A stretch of DNA of 64,000 nt from Leptospira fletcheri (GTDB lineage Bacteria; Spirochaetota; Leptospiria; Leptospirales; Leptospiraceae). Positions 48,836-58,017 of this stretch are shown in pieces (position 1 is the first letter of the stretch; each line of letters starts with the position of its first letter). A program made the translations under genes and the position numbers. The notes beneath the pieces are model-generated. The model was not told the DNA's origin. It ran no database searches and was given only the letters and a program-made list of their open reading frames with translations. The stretch covers positions 558,001 through 622,000 of the forward strand of contig NZ_RQET01000004.1 of NCBI RefSeq assembly GCF_004769195.1. The letters run 5' to 3'.

Positions 48836-50070
48836 TCCGTCGGGTCCGGTTTTTCCAGAACGTCCGCTTCCGTAAAATCGGACAATTTGGATGAATGCAA
48901 ATCGGTTTCTCTCTGGATCCGTGCCAATTGGATCGTAAAGCTGATTCCGGGAAATCCCGAGGTAAGTTCCTCGTTCAGAGATTTTGTAAGTCCTCCATCG
49001 GGGGATTTATTGGAATAGAATACCAATGTTCCGGAAACCGTAGACCCCGTAAAGATCAAGGTTTCGCTTCCTCGAATATAATGAATTTCTCCAAGTACGG
49101 AAAGTTTTGAGTCTATAAATTCGCGGATATTGGATTTTTGCTTCAATAGGAAAAATGAACTGAAAATGGGGACGGAAAATAGGAAAATCAATAAGCTCGG
49201 AAACATGATCCTATTCTCTAATGAGAATCTGGATTCGAATTTTTGCCATATCCTGAAATCCGAAACGAACTGATAGAGGTGTTCATTCTTTTGTCTATGA
49301 GAAGATAGTAGGTGAATCAGATTCGGTATGTCATATTTTTCGAATATTATATAAAAGCAGGCGGCACTCGTGACTACGATCAAGGAAAGATTCGCCAAAA
49401 AGGACAGGAGCAGTCCCTGTTGAATATCCCAGCGTAAGGATCGTTCTACTGCAAGGCCGAATATGCACAAAGGAGGTAGAAGTGAAACTCCTAATACGGT
49501 TCCGATCCCTACTCTATAATGTTCTTTTGCAGATCCGAAGCCGGAGATCACTATTAGGGGACCGCAAAATGCGGAAATAATAAGATAAAATCCTCCCGGA
49601 CTTACCCGACTCAAGACTTCTGGACTTAATTCCCTGACCGGAGCCATTTTGCTTAAAAGTATCGCGACCAAGATCGTAAGGATAGAACTTAAGAAAAGAT
49701 TCAATAACGATTTTATGGAAAGATAAACATCCCCGACTGCAAAACCGGCTCCAATTCCGATTACGGGTTTTAAAAGCGGCGAAAGAATCATCGCACAACC
49801 TAGGATCAGAGGGCTACCTATAAGGATTCCGATCGTGGCAATGCCCGAAGATGCGGTTAAAATGACCCAATAACGGACGGATTGGATTTGGGCTCCCTCG
49901 TCGATTTCTCGTAAGGCGAAAATAGCCTCCTCTTCGCCGATTTTTAGAAGCCTTCGAAATAGGGAAACTCCTGATTCCGTTGTGACGGAAAGGGAAATGC
50001 TTTTTCGGTTTCGCGAGAGATCGGTCGAATCGTGCGTTCCGGTCGAACCCTGTTTTTTGGATATCGGCAT
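48832..50070 (-). CDS. DUF389 membrane protein
   Basis: 412 residues. About seven transmembrane helices in the middle part, with [25 protein letters not shown] and [30 protein letters not shown] matching DUF389. A soluble C-terminal domain of about 110 residues follows. Function unknown. It is divergent from the SPFH operon, with 120 bases between the starts that must hold both promoters. Confidence 0.87.
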   Translation of the reverse strand: MPISKKQGSTGTHDSTDLSRNRKSISLSVTTESGVSLFRRLLKIGEEEAIFALREIDEGAQIQSVRYWVILTASSGIATIGILIGSPLILGCAMILSPLLKPVIGIGAGFAVGDVYLSIKSLLNLFLSSILTILVAILLSKMAPVRELSPEVLSRVSPGGFYLIISAFCGPLIVISGFGSAKEHYRVGIGTVLGVSLLPPLCIFGLAVERSLRWDIQQGLLLSFLANLSLIVVTSAACFYIIFEKYDIPNLIHLLSSHRQKNEHLYQFVSDFRIWQKFESRFSLENRIMFPSLLIFLFSVPIFSSFFLLKQKSNIREFIDSKLSVLGEIHYIRGSETLIFTGSTVSGTLVFYSNKSPDGGLTKSLNEELTSGFPGISFTIQLARIQRETDLHSSKLSDFTEADVLEKPDPTD

Positions 50071-50190
50071 CGACCCCGAAGTTTCTCTCTAAAAGAGCCG
50101 AAAAGCAAGACAAAAAATCCTTCCCATTTTAGCGGTATTAGTTTAATAATCGTATCTTCAAAATTGTACGGAAATTTCTTGCGAGGTCTT

Positions 50191-51264
50191 ATGTTCGGTA
50201 TTCGCTTTATTAAAACTCGTCCAATCGATTACGTTTTGCTTTTCCGCAGCGGAAAAATCAGAAAGCAGGGCGCAGGTCTGAACTTTTTTTATTACGCCCC
50301 CTCTTCGACTTTGGTGATCGTTCCCGCAGATACCAGAGACGCATTATTCATTTTCAAGGAAAATACTCTGGATTTTCAGGAGTTGGATATTCAGGGTCAG
50401 GTAACATATCGCGTGCTCGATCCTCAAAAGCTCGCTTCGCTTCTGGATTTTACAGTGGATGTTAAGGGAAAATATCTAGGGGATGGGATCGAAAAACTGG
50501 ACTTGAGGATGACGAACCTGATCCAAGTAGCGATCCGTGAGAAGTTCCGCTCCTTAAATCTAGCGGATGCACTGACGGCGGCGAGCAGTCTAGCGGAACC
50601 GGTTCTGGAGCGTTTGCGCCAAAATCCCGCGTTAAAGGAATTAGGAATCGAGGTTTTGGATTTCGCGATCCTAAAAATCAGCCCTACTCCGGAAATCGCA
50701 AGAGCCCTCGAAGCCGCATCTCGCGAGAACCTTCTAAAAAACGCAGACGATGCCGTTTATCAAAGAAGGAATTTTGCGGTCGAGCAGGAAAGAAAGATCA
50801 AGGAAAACGAATTACAGACCCAGATTGCCGTGGAGGAAAAAAATAGGACGATCCGTGAAACTCAGATGAATGCGGAAATCGCCGTCCAAGAAAAACAGAA
50901 ATTGGTCGAAGAAGCGAAGATGGATTCCGTACAAGTAGTGGAAAGAAAAAAGGCGGAGATAGAAACCCAAAAGCTGGCGTCCTTAGTCGATCAGGAAAAA
51001 AGGAAAAAGGATTTGGTGGAATACCAAACCCAAAACCTCCTCCAATTTTCCAAGGCAAGAGGACAAGCGACTCGGGAGGAGCTTGCCGCGTTTAAGGAAC
51101 TTTCCCCTGAGATCGTAGAGATATTGGCGTTAGGAAGTATGGATTCCTCTAAGATCATTTCTCGTGCAGTCCGGGATCTCGCTAAAAACGCGGAAAAGAT
51201 AGGAAATTTGAATCTTTCTCCGGAGCTTATGTCCTTGCTGATTAATAAGGAAAAAGGAAAGTAA
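50191..51264 (+). CDS. SPFH/Band 7 domain protein
   Basis: 357 residues from the ATG at 50191 (GCGAGGTCTT before it); an open frame reaches further upstream but without conserved sequence. The Band 7 domain covers about 5-190 (RSGKIRKQGAGLNFFYYAP..., LDIQGQVTYRVLDPQKL). A long coiled coil (about 190-300) rich in Glu, Lys, Arg, Gln follows. There is no transmembrane helix, so attachment to the membrane would be peripheral. SPFH proteins build ring scaffolds at membranes. It is the first gene of a four-gene unit with an NAD-kinase-like protein, a kinase fusion and a phosphatase. Confidence 0.88.
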   Translation: MFGIRFIKTRPIDYVLLFRSGKIRKQGAGLNFFYYAPSSTLVIVPADTRDALFIFKENTLDFQELDIQGQVTYRVLDPQKLASLLDFTVDVKGKYLGDGIEKLDLRMTNLIQVAIREKFRSLNLADALTAASSLAEPVLERLRQNPALKELGIEVLDFAILKISPTPEIARALEAASRENLLKNADDAVYQRRNFAVEQERKIKENELQTQIAVEEKNRTIRETQMNAEIAVQEKQKLVEEAKMDSVQVVERKKAEIETQKLASLVDQEKRKKDLVEYQTQNLLQFSKARGQATREELAAFKELSPEIVEILALGSMDSSKIISRAVRDLAKNAEKIGNLNLSPELMSLLINKEKGK

Positions 51265-51266
51265 AA

Positions 51267-52199
51267 TTGTCCTTCGATAGGGTCGTAATCATAACCCGTC
51301 AAACCCGCTTAGAAGAGAGCATCAAACGCTTCAATACGAAAGCCCAAGCCAGCTTTTACGTTACGAAGCGGGGGCAATCCTTTGAAGACTACGAGTCCGA
51401 GGACGATAATTACAGATATGCAAGGGAACTCTTGGTCCGAAGTATCGAGCCTGGAATAAAATTCCATATCATGGATCGGTCCTTTCTCCCGAATTATCTA
51501 TTCGGACCGAACGATCTGGTGGTGACGCTTGGGCAGGACGGGTTGGTCGTAAATACGGCAAAGTATCTGAACGGGCAACCCATCCTGGCATTCAATCCGG
51601 ATCCGGATCGATTTGACGGAATTCTTCTCCCTTTTCTTCCGAATCGGGCATCGGACATCATGCGATCCGTTTTTAACGGAAAAATCGGTACCCAAAAAAT
51701 TTCCATGGCGGAAGCGGGTCTTACCGACGGACAAAAGTTGTACGCTTTCAACGATCTATTCATCGGGGCAAAATCGCATACGAGCGCTAGGTATACATTG
51801 ACCCACGGAAAAAAGTCCGAACGACAAATCTCCAGCGGGTTAATTGTCTCCACTCCCGCCGGAAGCACCGGTTGGGTAAGTTCCTTATTCAATATGGCCT
51901 CCGGCATTTCTTATTTTGCGGGAAACAAAAAAATCAAGACGCTCGAAAGGATTCCTTGGCAGGAAAGAAAGTTATTGTTCATGGTGCGGGAACCTTTCAA
52001 AAGCAAATGGAGCGGCGCGGAGTTGGTTGCGGGCATGGTAAAAGAGGGAGACCATATTTTATTGGAAAGTCATATGCCCGAAAACGGGACCATTTTTTCG
52101 GACGGCATGGAAACTGATTTTTTGGAATTCAATTCCGGAGCTACTGCGAAGATCCGATTGGCGCAAAAAACCACCGAATTGATTACGGAAGTGGAATAA
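51267..52199 (+). CDS. NAD kinase-like protein
   Basis: 310 residues from a TTG preceded by AAAAAGGAAAG. The motif set of NAD kinases is recognisable but altered: LGQDGLV in place of GGDGT, FNDLFIG for the NE motif, and SSGLIVSTPAGSTGW, which is nearly standard. The C-terminal FSDGMETDFLEF matches VDG. It may phosphorylate NAD or another diphosphate-containing or lipid substrate; the altered first motif leaves this open. It follows the SPFH gene by two bases and abuts the next gene with no gap. A housekeeping nadK is expected elsewhere. Confidence 0.82.
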   Translation: MSFDRVVIITRQTRLEESIKRFNTKAQASFYVTKRGQSFEDYESEDDNYRYARELLVRSIEPGIKFHIMDRSFLPNYLFGPNDLVVTLGQDGLVVNTAKYLNGQPILAFNPDPDRFDGILLPFLPNRASDIMRSVFNGKIGTQKISMAEAGLTDGQKLYAFNDLFIGAKSHTSARYTLTHGKKSERQISSGLIVSTPAGSTGWVSSLFNMASGISYFAGNKKIKTLERIPWQERKLLFMVREPFKSKWSGAELVAGMVKEGDHILLESHMPENGTIFSDGMETDFLEFNSGATAKIRLAQKTTELITEVE

Positions 52200-54002
52200 A
52201 TGGCAAAGGGAATTTTGATCACTCAATGTCTACAGAACGATTTCGTCGAGCCGATCCAAAAATACGATCCGCTTCCGAATTTGCTGCATGTAGGATACGG
52301 GGAAGCTCTCCGTATCATGGGAGAAAAACCGCAGGAAGGTCCGATCGTTTCTTTCATGGATTGGGCATATTCGAAACCGGAAGAGGACCTAACCATCATT
52401 CACATAAGGGATTGGCACGATCCGGAAGATCTTTCCCAAAGAGAGCATCTCGTTCAATTCGGAAATCATTGCATCCGCGGCACGCACGGTTCCGAATTCG
52501 TATTTCAACATTTATCGAATAGCGGGAAACGCTTTGCGCATACGGTGGACGCTTCGGGTTTGAACGATTTTCATCGCACGGACTTGGAGGAGATTCTAAA
52601 AGTTTACGAGACGGAAGAGATCAACGTAGGTCTTACGGGTGTTTGGACGGAAGCGAAGATCAGCTATTTAGCTTACGAACTGCGAACGAGATATCCGAAG
52701 TTTCGCATCGGATTGTGCAGCGCTTTGACTGCGAGTTCTTCCAGGCACATGCACTTTATCGCTTTGGACCAGTTGAAGAATCTTTTGGACGTCGAGATTT
52801 ATCCTTCTTTGGGCGCGTTTTCCGAATTCTTGACCGGAACATCGTCCAAATCGCAACACCATATTTCCCTAAGGGAGGACTCCGTTTCTTTCGACTTTGA
52901 AGACGGATTTACGATCCAGGAGGAGGATCATAGAATCCTGTTCTTCCTCTTTCGCGGGTGTAGATCGGTCCGTTTTCGTTGTTTGGATGGCGGTTTTTCA
53001 GGAAACGTCGTCCTTCGTGCAAAGAGCGTAGATAGTCTGGGTCATTCCCAAGTTCCGACCGTAATCAAGATCGGACCCAGAGATCCGATTGCGAAGGAAA
53101 GAACCTCGTTCGAGCGTATAGAGGAAGTTCTGGGAAATAATGCGCCCAGAATCGTCGACTCCGCAGAAATCGGAGAACGAGGCGGAATCAAATATAGATA
53201 CGCGGCCATGTTGGAAGGAGAAACCAAAGTTTTTCAGGATCTATACGAATCGTCCGAGGACGAAAACGAAATATTTCCGATTTTGGATACGATCTTCGAA
53301 AAGCAATTGGGAAGACTTTATGATGCGGCTGAACCCGAGAAACTGGATCTACTGAAATATTACGATTTTCAGAGCAAATATTCTCCGGGAGTCCGAAGGC
53401 GTACCGAGAATTTGATGGGGAAAACGCTGGAAGAAGATACGATTCGATTCCCTTTCGGAAAAGAAGCGTTCAATGTGTGTAATTTTTACGAAAAAGATTT
53501 GCTCGATCTTCGGGAATACGGTTCGGCACCTCGGTATCAATCCTATGTTCACGGGGATTTGAACGGAAGGAATATCATCATCGATCCGCAAAGGAACGTA
53601 TGGTTGATCGATTTCTTCCACACTCATAGAGGTCATGTCCTAAAAGATTTGATAAAACTCGAAAACGATCTTTTGTATATTTTTACGAAAATAGAGGGAG
53701 AGGAGCTTGCTGAGGCGTTCTCTCTAACGGATCTTTTGGTTTCACAGCAGGATTTAGGCATTTCGATTCCGAAAGAGGAAGAGATTAAATTCAAAAGTGC
53801 TAAAATCAGGAGAGCTTTTCGAACCGCAGTGAAACTAAGATCCTTTTATCCGAAATTGATCCGTTTGGACCGTGATCCCTATCAATTACATGTAGCGACC
53901 TTAAGATACGCGATGCATACGCTTTCCTTTGATGAATCTTCCCGCGAACAAAAAATATGGGCCTTATATACCGGCTGTTTATGCGCGGAAAAGGTGAAAT
54001 AA
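52200..54002 (+). CDS. Degenerate isochorismatase fold fused to an APH/TCAD9-like phosphotransferase
   Basis: 600 residues. Residues about 1-215 follow the isochorismatase fold (ITQCLQNDF, HCIRGTHGSEF, GLTGVWTEAKISY) but the catalytic residues appear lost: aspartate is replaced by Cys in the first motif, the lysine is not found and the nucleophilic Cys is Lys. Residues about 220-600 contain a choline/aminoglycoside-kinase-type domain with D453 in VHGDLNGRNIII and D471 in WLIDFFHTHRGH. This wording resembles the ternary-complex-associated domain TCAD9 as I recall it. The start ATG directly follows the stop of the NAD-kinase-like gene. The fusion suggests a ligand-binding sensor controlling a phosphotransferase. 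Confidence 0.78.
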   Translation: MAKGILITQCLQNDFVEPIQKYDPLPNLLHVGYGEALRIMGEKPQEGPIVSFMDWAYSKPEEDLTIIHIRDWHDPEDLSQREHLVQFGNHCIRGTHGSEFVFQHLSNSGKRFAHTVDASGLNDFHRTDLEEILKVYETEEINVGLTGVWTEAKISYLAYELRTRYPKFRIGLCSALTASSSRHMHFIALDQLKNLLDVEIYPSLGAFSEFLTGTSSKSQHHISLREDSVSFDFEDGFTIQEEDHRILFFLFRGCRSVRFRCLDGGFSGNVVLRAKSVDSLGHSQVPTVIKIGPRDPIAKERTSFERIEEVLGNNAPRIVDSAEIGERGGIKYRYAAMLEGETKVFQDLYESSEDENEIFPILDTIFEKQLGRLYDAAEPEKLDLLKYYDFQSKYSPGVRRRTENLMGKTLEEDTIRFPFGKEAFNVCNFYEKDLLDLREYGSAPRYQSYVHGDLNGRNIIIDPQRNVWLIDFFHTHRGHVLKDLIKLENDLLYIFTKIEGEELAEAFSLTDLLVSQQDLGISIPKEEEIKFKSAKIRRAFRTAVKLRSFYPKLIRLDRDPYQLHVATLRYAMHTLSFDESSREQKIWALYTGCLCAEKVK

Positions 54003-54038
54003 TCCGTACGTTTATCCAAGAGGCTAAGGATAGATAAG

Positions 54039-54512
54039 ATTAAATTATCATCGGGCAAAGGATCGATAGGACTGACCCTACTTCCCGGACGAAAGGATAG
54101 GGATCGCAATTTGATCCAGGATTTGAAAACCGTTCGCGAAGAAGGAATGAACCGGATCGTTTCGTTATTAACGGAAAACGAATATTCGGAATATGGAGTG
54201 CCCGATATCAAGGCGGAATATCAACGAGAAGGGTTTGACCCGATATTTTTTCCGATTATGGACCAAAGGGCTCCGGCGGATCGAAAAGCTCTCGAATCCT
54301 TATTGGATCTGATGGACTCTGAACTGGGTCGTGGGCGCAACATTCTCATACATTGCGTCGGTGGATTGGGGAGGTCCGGAACTGTGGCTGCCGCGTATCT
54401 GATCCGCCGGGAAGGATACGGTGTCGAAGAGGCGATCCGCGTGGTCCGCGAGGCGAGATCGGAAAGAGCAATCGAATCCAGAGAGCAGGAGGAATTTTTG
54501 AGAAGCCTTTGA
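54039..54512 (+). CDS. Dual-specificity/tyrosine phosphatase with non-standard start
   Basis: About 157 residues. The catalytic loop is HCVGGLGRSG (HCx5R), with a cysteine codon at 54354. Upstream SIGLTLLPGRKDRD matches the N-terminal strand of CDKN3-like protein phosphatases. That conserved part lies before the first usable ATG/GTG/TTG (TTG at 54111). The frame is open back to the stop of the preceding gene, in the same frame. ATT at 54039, with AAGGA eight bases earlier, or ATA at 54030 is the likeliest start; readthrough of the TAA at 54000 is the other option. It probably opposes the kinase encoded just upstream. Confidence 0.8.
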   Translation: MKLSSGKGSIGLTLLPGRKDRDRNLIQDLKTVREEGMNRIVSLLTENEYSEYGVPDIKAEYQREGFDPIFFPIMDQRAPADRKALESLLDLMDSELGRGRNILIHCVGGLGRSGTVAAAYLIRREGYGVEEAIRVVREARSERAIESREQEEFLRSL

Positions 54513-54552
54513 GGCAATTTGAAGGCGCGAGCTTGCTATGTTTAGACAGTGT

Positions 54553-56838
54553 TTATTCTACGCAATTTACCAGACACTGACCTCCGGCGCTTCGGAGAAT
54601 TTTCACTACATTCGGATTTTCGAATCTATTTTTTTGAACGGCCCAATCCAAAGGAGTCCAACCGCTATTGTCCTTTGCATTTACATTAGCGCCCGCTTGC
54701 AGCAATAATTTTGCGACTTCCGGACTGCCGCTTTCGGCCACTTTATGCAAAGGGGTCCAACCGTCGTAATTCTTTAGATTCACGTTGGCGCCGGTTTCCA
54801 AAAGCAATTTCGCCATTTTAGGGGCGTTAACTGCACGATAGATCGGAGTTTCTCCGTCGTTTTTGATCGCATTCACGTCCGAACCTACACTGAGTAGGAG
54901 TTTGGAAACTTCCAGAGAACCCTGCCCTACGGATCTATGTAAGGGAGTTTCTCCGTCGCTGTTTTTGGAATTTACATCCGCTCCAAGCATCAGTAAAAGC
55001 GCCGATATATCCGGGTAACCGTATCCTGTCGCTTTGTGCAAAGGGGTATTATCTAAAATATCTTTCGCGTTCGGATCTGCGCCTTTTAAAACGTTTCGGA
55101 TAATATCGTCCGGTTTTCTCTGGAAGACGGAGTTAAAAAGATCCGTATCCGCTTGATTATTGGATTGGATCTGCTTCCTCGCGATTTTTACCGCGTCGGG
55201 ACTGATCAATATCTGTTTATTTTCGATCAATCTCTCTACCGCAGAATTGCTGGAACTTCCGCGGGAATTGGGATCTGCCCCCAGCTTGATGCAAGTATCG
55301 ATCTGCTTCTGGAATTTTCTATCGATGCCTTCCTGAAGGAGTTCGTCGGCCCTGTTCTGGTCGAATAAATTTCTGCCGGCGTATAGATCTGCTTTATGCT
55401 TGAGTATATTATAATTTCTTACTAAATCTTCGCTTGAAAAATCCGACCGAACCAGAGTTTCCAAGCCCTGGCGTAAGCCGTCCTTGATACGATCGAAATG
55501 TTTGTTTTTGGCTTTTTCTTCCGTTTCAAGCCCCTCGGAGACGTAATCTTTTTCCAAGGATTGAAAAATTCCTGCGAGTTTGCTTTGGAGATAGGATCGA
55601 CCCGTAGTCTCCGATGCGGAGATTTTCTTTTCTATTCTGGATTTCAGGTTCCGGTAGGCGATGGTATCCGGTCTTTTGGCGGTCAACTCCGCTCGAACGG
55701 ATCTGTAGGAAAGCGTAGCGTTCGTAAAGTCGAACTTGGAATAAAACGAGTCTCCCTCCTTTTCGATGCCGTTTAAAACCGCGATGTCGAACTTTTCCAC
55801 CCTTTCTCCCATCGCCTTTTCCAGATCGCGGATTCGATACTCTTGTTTCGTTTTGGAATGATACTCGTTTTGAATTTCGCGGTATTTATCCAGGAAATTC
55901 CGGAGAGAAACCGAGGGAATCGCGTTCCCGGATTTGAATTGGGAGTCGATAACTTCCAGTCTATTTTTATAAATGATGAGATATGCGTTCGCGATTCTAG
56001 ATCGGATCCCTCTCATGTACTCTTTGATGCCGGTTTTGGATTTTTCCGACAATCTATCTTCCATCGTCGACAAAACATTTTCGTAAATGGAGATGGATCT
56101 TTCGTAATTCTTGTTCTTGGAAGCAAGCTCTGCGGCTTCAAGGGCAGCGGCGGCCGCTTCTATAAATCCTTGGGCTCCGCCGTCCGAAGTCTTAAAATCC
56201 AATACATTAATATTCGAGCCTTGCGCCGATTCGATTTTAAGAGAGGGGATGTCTACCGCATCCGGATTTACGGAAGATAAGGAAGATATGTTCATGGAGT
56301 AATGCAGATCGACCAATTTTCTCCCGGCTTCCCCCGCATAATAATCTACCTGGAACTCACGGAACTCGAAATCGAAATTCGTTTTGATCATGTATGTAAG
56401 AAGTTTGGGATCCCGATTTTGGCTCCTTAAATAAACCTTGAATCCGTTGGAAGTATTCGAAATTTCTCCCGAGACCAAAATGTCCGCGTCTACCGCATCC
56501 GCTATCTGAGTCATGCAGATCTCGTCGCTGCAATTCTGCTTCTGCTTTAGTTCCGCCTGTCTTAAGAGAGTAGCGATCGAATCATCGTCGGCTATATTGT
56601 ATTTCCCTTCGAAATTTCGGAGAATCGAATTGATGATTCCGTTTCTGAGACGGATTTCGAAAGAAGCGGGAACTCCTTGCTCCGTTTTGAATTTGTGAAT
56701 ATAAATTTTCGGTAAAGTATTTTCTCCCGCGGAGATTCCGGATAGGAAGAGGAAAGATAGCAACGGAATCGAGCAAAAGAAAATCCTGTTTTTAGAACCT
56801 TTGTGCGGTAAGAAGAGAAAATCGAAAAACTTGATCAT
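54553..56838 (-). CDS. Exported ankyrin-repeat protein with CsgG/TolB-like N-terminal domain
   Basis: 761 residues. A membrane or signal segment (about 20-38) precedes a domain LPKIYIHKFKTEQGVP..., with GKYNIADDDSIATLLRQ and ADILVSGEISNT, of the type used in CsgG/TolB-N-like outer-membrane assembly proteins. Helical regions fill 200-560. Five ankyrin repeats occupy about 600-755 (DGETPLHRSVGQGSLEVSKL, DGWTPLHKVAESGSPEVAKL), with two degenerate ones before. It ends with cysteines CLVNC. The ankyrin part should lie in the periplasm for protein contacts. It is 21 bases from the LPP20-like lipoprotein gene. Confidence 0.82.
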   Translation of the reverse strand: MIKFFDFLFLPHKGSKNRIFFCSIPLLSFLFLSGISAGENTLPKIYIHKFKTEQGVPASFEIRLRNGIINSILRNFEGKYNIADDDSIATLLRQAELKQKQNCSDEICMTQIADAVDADILVSGEISNTSNGFKVYLRSQNRDPKLLTYMIKTNFDFEFREFQVDYYAGEAGRKLVDLHYSMNISSLSSVNPDAVDIPSLKIESAQGSNINVLDFKTSDGGAQGFIEAAAAALEAAELASKNKNYERSISIYENVLSTMEDRLSEKSKTGIKEYMRGIRSRIANAYLIIYKNRLEVIDSQFKSGNAIPSVSLRNFLDKYREIQNEYHSKTKQEYRIRDLEKAMGERVEKFDIAVLNGIEKEGDSFYSKFDFTNATLSYRSVRAELTAKRPDTIAYRNLKSRIEKKISASETTGRSYLQSKLAGIFQSLEKDYVSEGLETEEKAKNKHFDRIKDGLRQGLETLVRSDFSSEDLVRNYNILKHKADLYAGRNLFDQNRADELLQEGIDRKFQKQIDTCIKLGADPNSRGSSSNSAVERLIENKQILISPDAVKIARKQIQSNNQADTDLFNSVFQRKPDDIIRNVLKGADPNAKDILDNTPLHKATGYGYPDISALLLMLGADVNSKNSDGETPLHRSVGQGSLEVSKLLLSVGSDVNAIKNDGETPIYRAVNAPKMAKLLLETGANVNLKNYDGWTPLHKVAESGSPEVAKLLLQAGANVNAKDNSGWTPLDWAVQKNRFENPNVVKILRSAGGQCLVNCVE

Positions 56839-56859
56839 ACGGTATGGAGATTCAATCTT

Positions 56860-58017
56860 TTATTTTTTTTGGGAGGATACCGGTTCCGCTCGGATCAAAA
56901 TGGAGTTTCCACTGATCTCCTTGTTTTGAAACGAAAAACCTAGCGTGTCTTTGTATTCGCGCAAAAATCCGTACAAACGACCGGCGTTGTAGAGAGCTTC
57001 GATATCCAGCACAATATCTCCGGAATCGTCTTTTCCCCGTTCGGTAACCGAATTGATTCCTCGAATAGAGCGGATGGATGCGGCGACATCTAGATCCGCA
57101 TAAGTATCGTAGTTCATGCCTCGTATCGTTAAGCGGATCGTATACCCGCGTTTCCATCGGTCTGCTAATCGATTCTTTAACGAAGAGGAAAGTTCGGATA
57201 AAATTTGATCCTTGGCCTTTTCGGATCCGAAGTTCAAATCGATGGCGGGTCGTCCTCCTCGGATCGTATCCGCTGCAAGGATTTGTCCGGTGCGGGTTTC
57301 TATGAGTTTGTAATTCAAACTTGCGAATGTTCCCCTCATTTCGGAACCCTCGACGATTTTTTCTCCTAGTCTCGATTCGAAATATCCGAGTAGGACCAGT
57401 TCACAATCCTCTTTTACGGCCGCTTCTAACACGTCGGAAGCGGCTTTCGAACCGGGTTCCGAATTTTTGGCTTCCAGCTTTTCCGAGGAAATACGCATCG
57501 ATTTAGCCGAGTCCAAAAAATCGAATCCGCTAAAACGGGAAATGAATTTGGTTTCGATGCCCGTTTTTCCGGCGGGAAAGAATTGTGGACCGATTTTTTC
57601 GGAAATAAGGACGAGTATTCGGGGTTTTCCTATGAGTCTATATTGTTCTTCCAGCGCATCGCCCAGCAGGTTTTTGCTCACGTAACCGGAGGCCTTCAAG
57701 CGGATTCCCTCGGAAGATTCCTTTGTCGACATTACGGAAAAACTTCGGATGAGTCCTTCTCGAGAGGATTCCGCGAAATATCCTTTGGAGCCGGAATCGA
57801 CGATAAGAGAAGAGGTATGGACGAATTCCCCCAGGATTTTTCCGATCATTTCCGATTTTGCAACACGTTCCGCCTCTTCGCGGTTGGACGCTACTACTTC
57901 CACTTCTACGTATCCGTCTTTTTCCGATTCCCTTGGCATCCCGGAAGCGCAGCCGAAATGAAAGGACAGAAGGGATATTAGAAAAAATTTATATGATTTG
58001 TTTCGAAGCACGATCAT
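56860..58017 (-). CDS. LPP20-like lipoprotein
   Basis: 385 residues from the ATG at 58017, which shares bases with the stop of the thioredoxin gene (TAATG). The signal peptide ends FHFGC. The start of the mature part, VEVEVVASNREEAERVAKSE, followed by helical VGK..., is the pattern of LPP20/FlgT-N-like lipoproteins. The C-terminal half resembles flagellar-assembly or CsgG-like domains. No enzyme motif. Probably an outer-membrane or periplasmic partner of the ankyrin protein. Function inferred only from context. Confidence 0.7.
   Translation of the reverse strand: MIVLRNKSYKFFLISLLSFHFGCASGMPRESEKDGYVEVEVVASNREEAERVAKSEMIGKILGEFVHTSSLIVDSGSKGYFAESSREGLIRSFSVMSTKESSEGIRLKASGYVSKNLLGDALEEQYRLIGKPRILVLISEKIGPQFFPAGKTGIETKFISRFSGFDFLDSAKSMRISSEKLEAKNSEPGSKAASDVLEAAVKEDCELVLLGYFESRLGEKIVEGSEMRGTFASLNYKLIETRTGQILAADTIRGGRPAIDLNFGSEKAKDQILSELSSSLKNRLADRWKRGYTIRLTIRGMNYDTYADLDVAASIRSIRGINSVTERGKDDSGDIVLDIEALYNAGRLYGFLREYKDTLGFSFQNKEISGNSILIRAEPVSSQKK

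Noticed and set aside
54553..55100. Tandem DNA repeats in the ankyrin region as a mobile or variable element
   Set aside because: The periodicity is explained by the 33-residue ankyrin repeats; DNA copies are diverged, not exact.
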